Notes: a model not told the origin generated them from the sequence alone. A stretch of DNA of 64,000 bases from an uncultured Lachnospiraceae bacterium (GCA_934402055.1 CAKRTC010000003.1:52465-116464); one strand, 5' to 3'. Positions 8,732 to 19,035 are shown, counted from the stretch's first letter. Numbers and translations are program-made.

Positions 8732-8892
8732 AATCTCACGCTCCTCGCTTCGGCAAAGTGTGAATAGTTGCATTTTTCCGTAATGATACTATACCATTAC
8801 CAACAGCAGTGTCAATATCACACGATTCATTATGCCGGAAAATAGTGAAGATATGCATTTTCCCGAAATAGAGTTTTGCATTGCTATCTTTT

Positions 8893-8942
8893 GTAAAAAA
8901 GTGGCTGCTGCTCCGGAATTTATTCTCTGAAGCGGCAGCCAA
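8893..8942 (-). terminator. Strong terminator of eno
   Basis: On the minus strand GGCTGCCGCTTC...GGAGCAGCAGCC forms a long, slightly imperfect stem followed by six Ts. The gap between this hairpin and the ATPase start holds no gene. Confidence 0.85.
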
Positions 8943-8973
8943 TTCTAAACATATTTATCCTTTATTTAGTTTT

Positions 8974-10290
<1,317 letters not shown>

Positions 10291-10318
10291 CTAAAATTTG
10301 TGGAACTTGTACATGCCA

Positions 10319-10347
10319 AGTATCGCTCAATTATGTCTTCTTGTCAA
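10319..10347 (-). promoter_or_regulatory. Sigma-A promoter for eno
   Basis: On the minus strand TTGACA and GATACT lie 17 nt apart, a near-consensus strong promoter. The predicted leader is short (about 45 nt) and carries AAAGGAGA before the start. Confidence 0.88.
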
Positions 10348-10485
10348 TGAAATACTGCCTTGTTTCGAGATTGTATTCCATCATAAAATGAAGAGCTGAC
10401 ATCAATTTTCCTTATACATATCAGCAATCATACAGCCGTATCTTCGGTCCTTAGGCGGCTCACTGCAAAACACCTCACGGCTTTC

Positions 10486-10674
10486 TTATGATCTCTTAGG
10501 CGCATCCGGGAACATGTCTGCAGGTGCCGTCATTCCCGGCTCGTAAGGCTTATTTTCACGCATGCATACATAGAGAATATTGATGACCTCGATCTCTGTT
10601 TTGTCCTTGAATTTATCAAGAGGGAACTGAGCACCGAAACGTGCCTCATACTCTGTAAGCAATACTTCCAACAT
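10486..10674 (-). CDS. Small conserved-looking protein of unknown function
   Basis: The 62-residue frame starts with ATG preceded by CGGAG at about 10 nt. It is acidic and predicted helical (LLTEYEARFGAQFPLDKF, then EIEVINILYVCMREN), with a proline-rich tail and no membrane segment or known motif. I recall small ORFs of similar size and pattern (EARFG...FP, then a helix ending in a C-x-E/R stretch) as common in Lachnospiraceae, but no function is known. It could be cotranscribed with nothing: eno has its own promoter 140 nt downstream. Confidence 0.6.
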   Translation of the reverse strand: MLEVLLTEYEARFGAQFPLDKFKDKTEIEVINILYVCMRENKPYEPGMTAPADMFPDAPKRS

Positions 10675-10745
10675 AGCTGTTATCTCCGATCTCTTTTATT
10701 AAAGCTGATGTACGCAGCGACAGACACTGCTGTGATTATAATAAA

Positions 10746-10868
10746 GAATGTGCCTTGGCACACACATGCGCCAAGCGCGGTCGCTTGCGACAATTTTCTA
10801 CTTCGCGCGAGTCAAGCATCCCGCGAAGCGTTTTTAATCCATAGGACGCAATTTCCTATGGATTAAAA
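10746..10868. repeat. Dispersed palindromic repeat, copy C1
   Basis: A chain of hairpins: TGTGCC/GGCACA, GTCGC-TT-GCGAC, TTCGCG/CGCGAA, then TCCATAGGA/TCCTATGGA. The first about 85 bp recur almost unchanged at 63643-63730, and the last hairpin recurs in part at 63898-63926. No ORF. It fills most of the 335-nt gap between the small ORF and the CoA-transferase gene. Confidence 0.85.
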
Positions 10869-10894
10869 TATACTTTATTCTCCCTATATATACA

Positions 10895-10923
10895 AGAGGC
10901 AGGCGCTATAAGCACCTGCCTCT
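10895..10923 (-). terminator. Terminator downstream of the CoA-transferase gene
   Basis: AGAGGCAGGTGC and GCGCCTGCCTCT form a near-perfect 12-bp stem with a 5-nt loop on the minus strand, followed by TTGTATATATA. A weaker GGAGCC/GGCTCC hairpin lies closer to the stop codon (about 10981-10995). Confidence 0.75.
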
Positions 10924-11009
10924 GTATTATATGATGACTTAAAATAAGAAAGAATCTGTTTCATTAATGAAACTTTTTACAGGAGCCAAGGCTCCCGGAT
11001 AAAGACCTA

Positions 11010-12203
11010 TCAGCCGCAAGCTCCTGCCTCACGAACCTGCTTGATCTTCTCGTCTGAGTATCCGAGTACTCTCTTCATGATCTCATCGGTATCCTCTCCA
11101 AGCAGCGGAGCAGCCTTCTGGATCTTGTCATCAAGACCGTGGATCTTGATCGGGCAGCCCGGTATGCTGATTTCTTCCTTGATACCCGGATCATATACCT
11201 TCCAAAGCATGTTTCTTGCTGCGATCTGCGGATGCTCTGATACCTGCTTGATATCGTTGATCTGACCGAACGGAATACCTACACCCGAAAGCATCTCCTC
11301 GAGCTCTGCGATAGTGTGCTTTGTGCTCCACTCGTTAACTACGCCGTCAAGATCCGGAAGGAAGTTCTGGCATCTTGCATCATTAGTCTTGAATCTCGGA
11401 TCGTCGATAAGCTCCTCACGTCCCATAAGGCCGCAGAGGATGCCCCACATCTTATCGGTTCCGCATCCCATTGCGAAATCTCCGTCCTTAGCGTGGAAGG
11501 TTGCAAACGGTGCGATACCCGGATCGATGTTGCCCTGACGCATAGGAACCTTGCCGCCTACTGTGTAGGTAACAACGAAGTTCTCCATTACAGAGAACAG
11601 GGTATCAAGCATAGCTACGTCAATACGGCAACCCTCGCCTGTCTTTTCTCTCTGATAGAGAGCCATAACGATACCAAGTGCAAGATAAGCACCCGAATAG
11701 TTGTCTCCGATAGACGGGCCGATCTTAACGCCCGGTGCGTCCGGATATCCTGTAACGCTCATCATACCGCTCATAGCCTGGGCAATGATGTCGTAGCAAG
11801 CTCTGTCTGACAAAGGTCCGTTAACTCCGAAACCTGAAATCGAACCATAGATGATACGCGGATTGATCTTCTTAAGCTCCTCATATGGGAAGCCAAGCTT
11901 TGCAAATGTACCAACCTTGTAGTTCTCGCAGATAACGTCAGCCTTAGCTATAAGGTCACGCAATACCTGCTTGCCCTCTTCTGTCTTGAGGTTAAGAACT
12001 ATACCCTCTTTGTTACGGTTAACATAAGCATAGTAAGCACTGTAATCATTCTTAATAGGTCCCCAGCCTCTTGTCTGATCACCGATCGGTGCTTCTATCT
12101 TGATAACCTCTGCTCCCATATCAGCCATCTGCATTGTGCAGAATGGGCCGCTGTAAGCCTGAGTAAGGTCAAGAACACGGATACCCTCCAACGGTCTGTT
12201 CAT
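11010..12203 (-). CDS. CaiB/BaiF family (class III) CoA-transferase
   Basis: Class III CoA-transferases move CoA between carboxylic acids through an enzyme-bound anhydride. The N-terminus has LEGIRVLDLTQAYSGPF and DMGAEVIKIEAP; GDNYSGAYLALG contains the expected catalytic aspartate at residue 167. Length, 397 residues, is normal. It is a single-gene unit with a near-consensus promoter overlapped by palindromes and its own terminator, so it is probably strongly and conditionally expressed. The acyl substrate is unknown: formyl/oxalyl, carnitine, bile-acid and succinyl-dependent members share these motifs, and no partner enzyme is adjacent. Confidence 0.9.
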   Translation of the reverse strand: MNRPLEGIRVLDLTQAYSGPFCTMQMADMGAEVIKIEAPIGDQTRGWGPIKNDYSAYYAYVNRNKEGIVLNLKTEEGKQVLRDLIAKADVICENYKVGTFAKLGFPYEELKKINPRIIYGSISGFGVNGPLSDRACYDIIAQAMSGMMSVTGYPDAPGVKIGPSIGDNYSGAYLALGIVMALYQREKTGEGCRIDVAMLDTLFSVMENFVVTYTVGGKVPMRQGNIDPGIAPFATFHAKDGDFAMGCGTDKMWGILCGLMGREELIDDPRFKTNDARCQNFLPDLDGVVNEWSTKHTIAELEEMLSGVGIPFGQINDIKQVSEHPQIAARNMLWKVYDPGIKEEISIPGCPIKIHGLDDKIQKAAPLLGEDTDEIMKRVLGYSDEKIKQVREAGACG

Positions 12204-12252
12204 ACGTTTGTTTCTCCTTAAATCTATAAAAATTTTTATAAAATTTTACTCA

Positions 12253-12282
12253 TTGTACTATGATATGTACAACACGGTTGTA
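12253..12282. promoter_or_regulatory. Overlapping palindromes at the CoA-transferase transcription start (candidate operators)
   Basis: Two inverted repeats share bases: TTGTAC-N8-GTACAA (12253-12272) and TACAAC-ACG-GTTGTA (12268-12282). They cover the predicted start site and reach the -10 box, the usual place for a repressor. The regulator is not identifiable here. Confidence 0.55.
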
Positions 12283-12310
12283 ATATATCAACAAAAATAT
12301 ACTTTGTCAA
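12282..12310 (-). promoter_or_regulatory. Sigma-A promoter for the CoA-transferase gene
   Basis: On the minus strand TTGACA and TATATT are separated by 17 nt. The leader is about 70 nt and ends with AAGGAG before the start. Confidence 0.88.
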
Positions 12311-12345
12311 CAAAGCTTTATGGATGAAATTAAAACATAGAGAAT

Positions 12346-12417
12346 TTGACTTTACTGCGCTGATATGATAAACTTTCACATATTGGTGTGATAAAATTCT
12401 TTAATGATAAACTATCA
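12346..12417 (+). promoter_or_regulatory. Promoter region of yerC with repeated boxes
   Basis: TTGACT-N17-TAAACT (12346-12374) is a plausible promoter. The sequence TGATAAACTTTCA at 12366-12378 is repeated as the perfect palindrome TGATA-AAC-TATCA at 12405-12417, and TCACA/TGTGA lie between. These may be autoregulatory sites or a second -10 region. Confidence 0.5.
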
Positions 12418-12437
12418 TAATTCGGAGGCATTTTTGT

Positions 12438-12746
12438 ATGAATTCTAAGCTGCATACTGCTGAAATGGACAGGCTTTTTGACGCCGTTCTTTCACTTAAG
12501 GATAGAGAGGATTGTTACAAATTCTTCTCGGATATCTGTACCGCCAAGGAGCTTCTTGCCATGGCACAGCGCCTTGAGGTAGCCATACTGCTGGAGGGTA
12601 AGACTACTTATCTCGATATAGCAGAGATGACCGGAGCATCCACAGCCACCATAAGCCGTGTCAATCGTTGTCTCAACTACGGAGAGGACGGATATCTGAT
12701 GATATTTGACAGATTAGGCATTAAGGCTGATTCTGAAAATAAATAA
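12438..12746 (+). CDS. TrpR-like YerC/YecD family DNA-binding protein
   Basis: The 102-residue all-helical protein matches the YerC/YecD family related to the Trp repressor: FFSDICTAKELLAMAQRLEVA leads into a helix-turn-helix with YLDIAEMTGASTATISRVNRC (recognition helix about 72-84). An SD GGAGG lies 8 nt before the ATG. Family members are presumed transcriptional regulators whose ligand and targets are largely unknown. It is divergent from the CoA-transferase gene, sharing a 234-nt promoter region, so regulation of that gene is possible but not shown. Confidence 0.9.
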   Translation: MNSKLHTAEMDRLFDAVLSLKDREDCYKFFSDICTAKELLAMAQRLEVAILLEGKTTYLDIAEMTGASTATISRVNRCLNYGEDGYLMIFDRLGIKADSENK

Positions 12747-12780
12747 ATCAAAAAGGTTTTTATATTCCTTTCTTACAGAT

Positions 12781-12826
12781 AAAAATGCCGGGGTCTTACT
12801 TTTTAGTGGACTCCGACATTTTTATA
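12781..12826 (+). terminator. Terminator of yerC
   Basis: AAATGCCGGGGTC pairs with GACTCCGACATTT (two mismatches) around an ACTTTTTAGT loop, followed by TTTATATT. Confidence 0.8.
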
Positions 12827-12945
12827 TTCTGTTCTTAATTAATTCCGCAGCTTTACTGTCTGCTCGGTATTAACACATAGCGATAATTATGTCTTATGCG
12901 CAGCATTCACCTCAAGCTGATAAGGACAGATACTTTTTACTTCAT

Positions 12946-14265
12946 CTATCCAAGAAAATCTTCCGTTGTCTCTCCCGATACATCTGTATTATCTGTCACA
13001 GTTTCCTCAGCTTCCAATGCAGCTGTGCCGAGCAGTACTTCTGCCTCATCCGTATCCATCTCTTCTATAGATGAAAGTCTCTTATTGATAAGCTCGGTCC
13101 TCTTCCTGAGATCGTCATTTGCCTTCTTGGCAGAATCAAGTCTCTTGCCTGCCATGGCTATAAGCTCACTTAAGTTCGCATACTGAGTCTTGATTGCGCT
13201 TAAGAGCTTAAGTATCCTCTTGGAGTCGCGATTTACTGCCATGTATCTGAAGCCTATGCTGAGTGAATTAAGTAAGGCCGCAAATGTTGAAGGGCCGGTT
13301 ATCACGACATGATACCTTGTCTGACATTCTTCCACTAGTCCGCTTATCCTTAATACCTCGGCATACAAGGATTCCGTAGGCAGGAACATGATAGCGAAGT
13401 CCGTAGTATTCGGGGGATCTATATATTTATCCCTGATATCCTTCGCATCATTCTTTACACGCTGCTCAAGCTCCTTGACCGCTCTGCCTAATGCTTCATT
13501 ATCCATATTTTCCGAGGCTTCCCTTATCCTGTCGTAATAAGTTGCGGGAAATTTGGAATCTATCGGCAGATACATGAATGCACCGTTGATCTCCTTATCC
13601 GGTATCTTTACCGCATACTCGACAGCATCCCTGTTATCGGATCCCCGGCTCTTCTTAGTGACTACATTCCTGTCGAACAGACTGCCCGGCAATATGTCCG
13701 TGAGTATGTTTTCAAGCTGCATCTCGCCGAATATGCCTCTTGTCTTGACGTTTGACAAGGTCTTATTAAGTGAGTTTACACCAAGCTCAAGCTTTGACAG
13801 TTCCCCAAGGGATATATAGAGCTTATTTAGCTGCTCACCTACTGTTTTAAAGGACGTATCAAGTCTCTCGTTAAGCGAGGTGTCCAGCTTTTTGTTTATA
13901 TCGCTGCGTATATCCTCCAGCTTTTTCCTGTTGGCATCCTGTATCTCAGACAGCGAATCCTTGAGCACTTTTTCCAGACTCTCGTGATTACTGCGCATGG
14001 TCTCGGACACCTCTGTCCTGTTTTTGCGATTTTCATCGGCATCATAACGCAGTCTTGTATCCAAGTCCTCACGTATCCTTGATATTCCCTCGGCATTTTC
14101 GCGGGATATATGTGTTTCGAACTCCTTAAGAAGCTCTTTAAGTTCCTCCCTGCCGCGCTTATCAGCTTTCGCTCCGCCCGTTCTCAACATCAATAATATG
14201 ATGTTGAGAACAAGGAGCAGCACAAGGATAATTAAAATGTATCTCTCGTCTAATATATCAGGCAT
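12946..14265 (-). CDS. rmuC: RmuC family DNA recombination protein
   Basis: A single N-terminal membrane segment (about residues 10-28) is followed by a coiled coil (about 35-150) and the RmuC domain, with the typical FGEMQLENILTDILP, YLPIDSKFP and FAIMFLPTESLYAEVL. RmuC proteins limit inversions between short inverted repeats, and the domain resembles nucleases, though activity is unproven. The context is notable, since this genome carries many intergenic inverted repeats. The gene begins 2 nt after the flavodiiron gene, so both are cotranscribed. Length, 439 residues, is normal. Confidence 0.92.
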   Translation of the reverse strand: MPDILDERYILIILVLLLVLNIILLMLRTGGAKADKRGREELKELLKEFETHISRENAEGISRIREDLDTRLRYDADENRKNRTEVSETMRSNHESLEKVLKDSLSEIQDANRKKLEDIRSDINKKLDTSLNERLDTSFKTVGEQLNKLYISLGELSKLELGVNSLNKTLSNVKTRGIFGEMQLENILTDILPGSLFDRNVVTKKSRGSDNRDAVEYAVKIPDKEINGAFMYLPIDSKFPATYYDRIREASENMDNEALGRAVKELEQRVKNDAKDIRDKYIDPPNTTDFAIMFLPTESLYAEVLRISGLVEECQTRYHVVITGPSTFAALLNSLSIGFRYMAVNRDSKRILKLLSAIKTQYANLSELIAMAGKRLDSAKKANDDLRKRTELINKRLSSIEEMDTDEAEVLLGTAALEAEETVTDNTDVSGETTEDFLG

Positions 14266-14267
14266 AT

Positions 14268-15434
14268 TTACTTACTGATGAGCTCATCAGCCATCTTATC
14301 CAACTGAGCTTCGTTTTCTGCACTGAGCGAAGAAAGTATGCTTACAGTCGTATCAAGGAAAGCTATATTCTTAAGTCCCTCAAACTTTGCTCTCATAAGC
14401 TTTGCCGACAGAGGTGCCCAGCTTCCGTTCTCAATGAAGCCTACTGTACGGTTCTGATAATTTCTCTCGCAAAGATCTTCGATAAAGTTTCTCATTACCG
14501 GGAAGATATCGGCGTTGTAGGTTACAGACGCAAGTATGAGTCTGTCATATCTGAAGGCACTCTCTATTGCCTCAGGCTCATCATCACGTGCAAGATCGGT
14601 AAGCTCGACATACTCTACACCCTTGGCCTTAAGCTTTTCTGCAAGCAGTTCTGCTGCCTTCTTTGTGTGACCGTATACGGATGCATAGGCAATGGTAACG
14701 CCCTTATCCTCTGCTCTGTAGGACGACCAGATGTCATATTTTCCGATATAATATCCTATGTTCTCTGTAAGCACCGGTCCGTGAAGCGGGGCAATAACGG
14801 CAATGTCGAGCCCTGCGGCTTTCTTAAGCAGTGCCTGTACCTGAGCGCCGTATTTTCCGACTATACCGAAGTAGTAGCGTCTTGCCTCGCAGTCCCAGCC
14901 CTCCGGATCCTCAACGTCATTGGCACCGAACTTACCGAAGCCGTCTGCCGAGAAGAGTACCTTATCCTTGGAATCATAGGTCACCATGACCTCAGGCCAG
15001 TGCACCATAGGAGCTGCTACGAAATTAAGCACATGTGAACCAAGCTCAAGCTGTGCTCCGTTGCCTATGACAAGCTGCTTATCTCCAAGATCCAGCTCTC
15101 TGAAGAAATTGCCGAGCATCTTGAATGCCTGCCGGCTTGCAACAACTATAGTATCGGGATACGCCTTAAGGAATACATCTATGCTTGCCGAGTGATCCGG
15201 CTCCATATGCTGTACAACAAGATAATCCGGTTTTCTGTCACCGAGCGTATTCTTGATATTTCCGAGCCATTCATCGGCAAAATCAACATCTACCGTATCC
15301 ATAACAGCTATCTTATCATCAAGTATAACATAAGAGTTGTATGCCATTCCGAGCGGTACATCATACTGTCCTTCAAACAGATCTATGTCATGATCGTTTA
15401 CCCCGACATAGATTATATCCTTAGTAACTGTCAT
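14268..15434 (-). CDS. Flavodiiron protein (FprA / A-type)
   Basis: An N-terminal metallo-beta-lactamase-like domain has the diiron ligands HMEPDH (76-81), further His near 144 (VHWPE) and the late PLHGP. A C-terminal flavodoxin domain begins near 248 (AYASVYGHTKKAAELLAEKL). Such proteins reduce O2 to water or NO to N2O in anaerobes, taking electrons from rubredoxin or F420-like donors. At 388 residues it is the simple two-domain class. It lies downstream of valS, past a hairpin, and upstream of rmuC, and probably serves oxygen protection. The preference for O2 or NO cannot be decided from sequence. Confidence 0.93.
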   Translation of the reverse strand: MTVTKDIIYVGVNDHDIDLFEGQYDVPLGMAYNSYVILDDKIAVMDTVDVDFADEWLGNIKNTLGDRKPDYLVVQHMEPDHSASIDVFLKAYPDTIVVASRQAFKMLGNFFRELDLGDKQLVIGNGAQLELGSHVLNFVAAPMVHWPEVMVTYDSKDKVLFSADGFGKFGANDVEDPEGWDCEARRYYFGIVGKYGAQVQALLKKAAGLDIAVIAPLHGPVLTENIGYYIGKYDIWSSYRAEDKGVTIAYASVYGHTKKAAELLAEKLKAKGVEYVELTDLARDDEPEAIESAFRYDRLILASVTYNADIFPVMRNFIEDLCERNYQNRTVGFIENGSWAPLSAKLMRAKFEGLKNIAFLDTTVSILSSLSAENEAQLDKMADELISK

Positions 15435-15466
15435 TGCTGTTTTTCCTCCCTTGTTCTAAGTTCATC

Positions 15467-15513
15467 AAAGGCTCAGAAAATACTCCGCATATCTGCGGTC
15501 TCTCCCTGAGCCC
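15467..15513 (-). terminator. Hairpin downstream of valS
   Basis: On the minus strand GGCTCAG and CTGAGCC enclose an inner CCGC/GCGG stem, followed by TTTGATG. It is a likely partial terminator between valS and the flavodiiron gene. Confidence 0.6.
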
Positions 15514-15538
15514 CGAATAAATATTTAAAATTGATCGT

Positions 15539-18205
15539 TTATGACAATGCCTCTATCTGCTCTCTAACTTTACGCATCATTTCCTCGTAAGTAGCAAGCT
15601 TTGCCTTCTCCTCATCTATCTTGACAGCCGGAGCCTTGGCAATAAACTTCTCGTTTGAAAGCATGCCCTTTGATCTTGCAAGTTCTCCCTCAAGACGCTT
15701 TTCTTCCTTCTTGAGTCTTGCAAGCTCTTCCTTCATATCCACAAGCTCATTGAGCGGGATATAGATAGCCGCATTTGAAGTCACAGCGGACACGGCATTT
15801 ACATCAACATTCTGCTTGTCGGCCTGTATATCAAGCTCCGAAGCCTGAATAAGTGATGCAAATACATTCTTGGCAGCCTCGAAGGAAGCTCTTACCTCTG
15901 CATTCTCGCTTACCACAACAACAGATATCTTCTTTGAAAGCGGTACATTCTTATCTGCACGTATGCCTCTTATAGCTCTTACGGCTTCCTTGAGTCCTTC
16001 TATCTGAGCGGCATCCTCTCTGAAGTTCCACTCCTTGGTATACTCAGGATACTCGGAGATCATTATGGACTCCTCGCCTGTAAGATTGACAAATATCTCC
16101 TCTGTTATAAACGGCATGAACGGATGAAGCATCTTGAGACCGTTGACAAGCACGGTATCGAGTGTCCAGAGTGCAGCGTCCTTGGTAGCCTCGTCGTCAC
16201 TTCTGAGACGTGCCTTGATCATCTCGATATACCAGTCACAAAGCTCATCCCAGAGGAAGCTCATAACATTATCGAGAGCAACTCCTAACTCGAAGCCGTC
16301 CATATTGCTTGTAACTCTCTCTACAAGATCATTGAGCATGGACAGTATCCATTTGTCCTCCTTCGCAAGAGTTATTCCCTCAGGAATAACACCGTACTTC
16401 GCATTAAGCTTGCTCTTGAGTGCCTCGCTTGAGTTCTCGGCGTTCATCATGATGAATCTTGCCGCATTCCATACCTTGTTTGCAAAGTTACGCGCATTGA
16501 TGACCTTCTCATCGGTAAAGCGCATATCATTTCCCGGTGCATTACCTGTAAGAAGTGCCGCTCTCAAAGCATCGGCACCGTACTGATCAACGATAAGCAG
16601 CGGATCTATTCCGTTTCCGAGTGACTTACTCATCTTGCGTCCCTGCGAATCTCTTACAAGTCCGTGGATAAGTACAGTATTGAATGGGCATTCTCCCGTC
16701 TGCTCAACGCCCGAGAATACCATTCTTACTACCCAGAAGAAGATGATGTCATAGCCTGTAACAAGCACATCATTAGGATAGAACTTCTTAAGCAGCTTTG
16801 TCTCCTTAGGCCATCCGAGTGTTGAGAACGGCCAAAGTGCAGATGAGAACCAGGTATCGAGTGTATCCGGATCCTGTGTAAATGTCTCACATCCGCATTC
16901 GCATTTTGCCGGTGCATTCTTTGCTACATGAACCTTACCGCAGCTGTCGCAGTACCATGCCGGTATTCTGTGTCCCCACCAGAGCTGACGGCTTATGCAC
17001 CAGTCCTTAATATTGTCTACCCAGTTCATATAGGTCTTGGAGTAGTTATCCGGAACGAACTTAAGCTCGCCTGTCTCAAGGACTCTGCGGCAATGCTCAG
17101 CAAACTTGTCCATCTTAACGAACCACTGAGGCTTGATCATAGGCTCTACAGTGGTGTGACAGCGGTCATGAGTTCCTACGCTGTGTGTATGAGGAACTAT
17201 CTTGACAAGGTATCCCTGCTCCTTTAGGTCCTCTACTACGAGCTTTCTTGCCTCGTAGCGGTCAAGGCCGTCGTATTTTGTTCCCGGGAGATCTATCGTG
17301 GCATCATCATGCATGATGCAGACTTCCGGAAGATCATGTCTCTTTCCTACCTCGAAGTCGTTAGGGTCGTGAGCTGGTGTGATCTTAACGCAGCCTGTAC
17401 CGAATTCCATATCGGCATGCTCATCTCCTACTATAGGTATCTCCTTATTGACAAGCGGAAGTACAACATGCTTGCCTATAAGGTCCTTATAGCGCTCGTC
17501 CTTAGGATTTACGGCAACAGCGGTATCTCCGAACATGGTCTCAGGTCTCGTGGTTGCAACCTCAAGAGCACGTCCCTCCATGCCTGCTACCGGATATTTG
17601 ATATGCCAGAAGAAGCTGTCCTGATCCTCATGCTCTACCTCTGCATCCGAAATAGAGGTCTTGCATACAGGGCACCAGTTGATGATACGGCTTCCCTTAT
17701 ATATAAGTCCCTTGTTGTAAAGGTCTATAAATACCTTCTCTACGGCTTCGGAGCAGCCCTCGTCCATAGTGAATCTTAATCTGTCCCAGTCCGCGGAAAC
17801 ACCGAGCTTATGCATCTGGTTGATGATCCTTGACTCGTATTCCTCTTTCCAAGCCCAGGCCTCTTTGAGGAAGCCCTCTCGACCGAGCTCGTTCTTGTCC
17901 TTGCCCTCGGCCTTGAGCTTATTGATGACCTTGACCTCGGTAGCTATGGCCGCATGGTCGGTTCCCGGCTGCCAGAGCACCTCAAAGCCCTTCATTCTCT
18001 TATATCTGCAGAGAGTATCCTGCAGAGTATTATCGAGTGCGTGGCCCATGTGCAGCTGTCCCGTTACATTCGGCGGCGGCATTGATATTGAAAATGCTTT
18101 CTTGAGCGAGTCTTCATTTGCATGGAAATAGCCCATCTTCATCCACTTTGCATAGATGCGGTCTTCCATTTGCGACGGATCGTATTTCTTATCTAATTCC
18201 TTCAT
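15539..18205 (-). CDS. valS: Valyl-tRNA synthetase
   Basis: This class I synthetase charges tRNA-Val. PPPNVTGQLHMGHALD carries the HIGH element, KMSKSLGNGIDP the second ATP motif, and GTDHAAIATE the ValS-type signature. The editing domain contains TTRPETMFGDTAVAV. A C-terminal coiled coil (about 820-888) is the tRNA-binding arm. Paired CxxC clusters (WCPVCKTS and CDSCGK...CECGC) may bind zinc. Length of 888 is typical. It follows the 266-residue orphan by 29 nt with no T-box leader between, so it appears to be transcribed from an upstream promoter shared with the DUF5717/DUF5716 genes. Confidence 0.98.
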   Translation of the reverse strand: MKELDKKYDPSQMEDRIYAKWMKMGYFHANEDSLKKAFSISMPPPNVTGQLHMGHALDNTLQDTLCRYKRMKGFEVLWQPGTDHAAIATEVKVINKLKAEGKDKNELGREGFLKEAWAWKEEYESRIINQMHKLGVSADWDRLRFTMDEGCSEAVEKVFIDLYNKGLIYKGSRIINWCPVCKTSISDAEVEHEDQDSFFWHIKYPVAGMEGRALEVATTRPETMFGDTAVAVNPKDERYKDLIGKHVVLPLVNKEIPIVGDEHADMEFGTGCVKITPAHDPNDFEVGKRHDLPEVCIMHDDATIDLPGTKYDGLDRYEARKLVVEDLKEQGYLVKIVPHTHSVGTHDRCHTTVEPMIKPQWFVKMDKFAEHCRRVLETGELKFVPDNYSKTYMNWVDNIKDWCISRQLWWGHRIPAWYCDSCGKVHVAKNAPAKCECGCETFTQDPDTLDTWFSSALWPFSTLGWPKETKLLKKFYPNDVLVTGYDIIFFWVVRMVFSGVEQTGECPFNTVLIHGLVRDSQGRKMSKSLGNGIDPLLIVDQYGADALRAALLTGNAPGNDMRFTDEKVINARNFANKVWNAARFIMMNAENSSEALKSKLNAKYGVIPEGITLAKEDKWILSMLNDLVERVTSNMDGFELGVALDNVMSFLWDELCDWYIEMIKARLRSDDEATKDAALWTLDTVLVNGLKMLHPFMPFITEEIFVNLTGEESIMISEYPEYTKEWNFREDAAQIEGLKEAVRAIRGIRADKNVPLSKKISVVVVSENAEVRASFEAAKNVFASLIQASELDIQADKQNVDVNAVSAVTSNAAIYIPLNELVDMKEELARLKKEEKRLEGELARSKGMLSNEKFIAKAPAVKIDEEKAKLATYEEMMRKVREQIEALS

Positions 18206-18234
18206 TAACCTGCTTCCCGCGCCTTACTGCGCTG

Positions 18235-19035
18235 TTACATTATTCTGTAATTATTTTTCCAACGGCTGATTATCTGCCGTGACTCTTTGAGTATCTTTAT
18301 ACTGTCTTTTTTGAACAGATTTTCTATATCCTTATAGCCCTTCGATTCATGGGATTTCTGAATTGCCTCTTCCTTAAGCTTGTCAAGCTCGGCCTTTTCA
18401 TCATCCGCCAGATCTCCGGCTCCGTTTATAAGGTAACGCATTTTTACCGCGCGTTTATTGTAATATGTAACTTCCGAGGAAATCAACAGCTCCAGTGCCT
18501 TATTTTCATCTGACATCCTAAGCGCAAGTACCGCAAGATCACAGAGTATATCGGCTTTTTTTTCATTCTTCCTCGCCTTGTCTATACCGTTTTTCATCCT
18601 GCGTATATTATCGTTTAATGTTCTCAGCGCTTCGTATATCTTGTCATAGGCAGGAGCAAGCTTGCCTGCCTCATAAAGGAGCTTTCCTTCCTTAAGCATC
18701 AGTTCATACGGCTCAAGCTTCATAAGCTCGGCTACCGTTTTGCCGAATTCAACCGTTTCATTGACATCGTAATAACCGCATTCCTGAAGTATGCATAAGA
18801 ACTGATTGCCCGGTGCTTCCCCGGCTCTCTTGCTTATCCGCAGCATTTCTGCGAGACGCTTGTCATTAAGCTCATGCTCTATCCATGAGAACAGCCTCTC
18901 ATCCATCATGTCCACGCAAAGCAAGGGATAATTATATATCACATAACACAGCTCCTGCTCAGTTTTAATTCCGATATTCAGTTTACTGTGGCTAAAGGGC
19001 TTATCCGCGCCCCTTCTGCATAGGATCAGTGACAT
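18235..19035 (-). CDS. Uncharacterised helical protein, third gene of the DUF5717/DUF5716 set
   Basis: No known domain is recognised. The 266-residue product is highly charged and predicted almost wholly helical, with no signal peptide or membrane segment. The middle (about 115-215) has TPR-like spacing (KLLYEAGKLAPAYDKIYEAL, then DILCDLAVLALRMSDENKAL), and the C-terminus is strongly basic. It follows the DUF5716 gene by 90 nt and precedes valS by 29 nt on the same strand. Its first residues (MSLILCRRG) are followed by a segment on an enzyme-like LCYVIYNYPLLCVDMMDE. A partner or adaptor role with the two upstream proteins is inference from linkage only. Confidence 0.75.
   Translation of the reverse strand: MSLILCRRGADKPFSHSKLNIGIKTEQELCYVIYNYPLLCVDMMDERLFSWIEHELNDKRLAEMLRISKRAGEAPGNQFLCILQECGYYDVNETVEFGKTVAELMKLEPYELMLKEGKLLYEAGKLAPAYDKIYEALRTLNDNIRRMKNGIDKARKNEKKADILCDLAVLALRMSDENKALELLISSEVTYYNKRAVKMRYLINGAGDLADDEKAELDKLKEEAIQKSHESKGYKDIENLFKKDSIKILKESRQIISRWKNNYRIM

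Noticed and set aside
18206..18234. T-box leader of valS
   Set aside because: Only 29 nt separate valS from the upstream gene, too short for a T-box, and no TGGNACCGCG-type sequence was seen.
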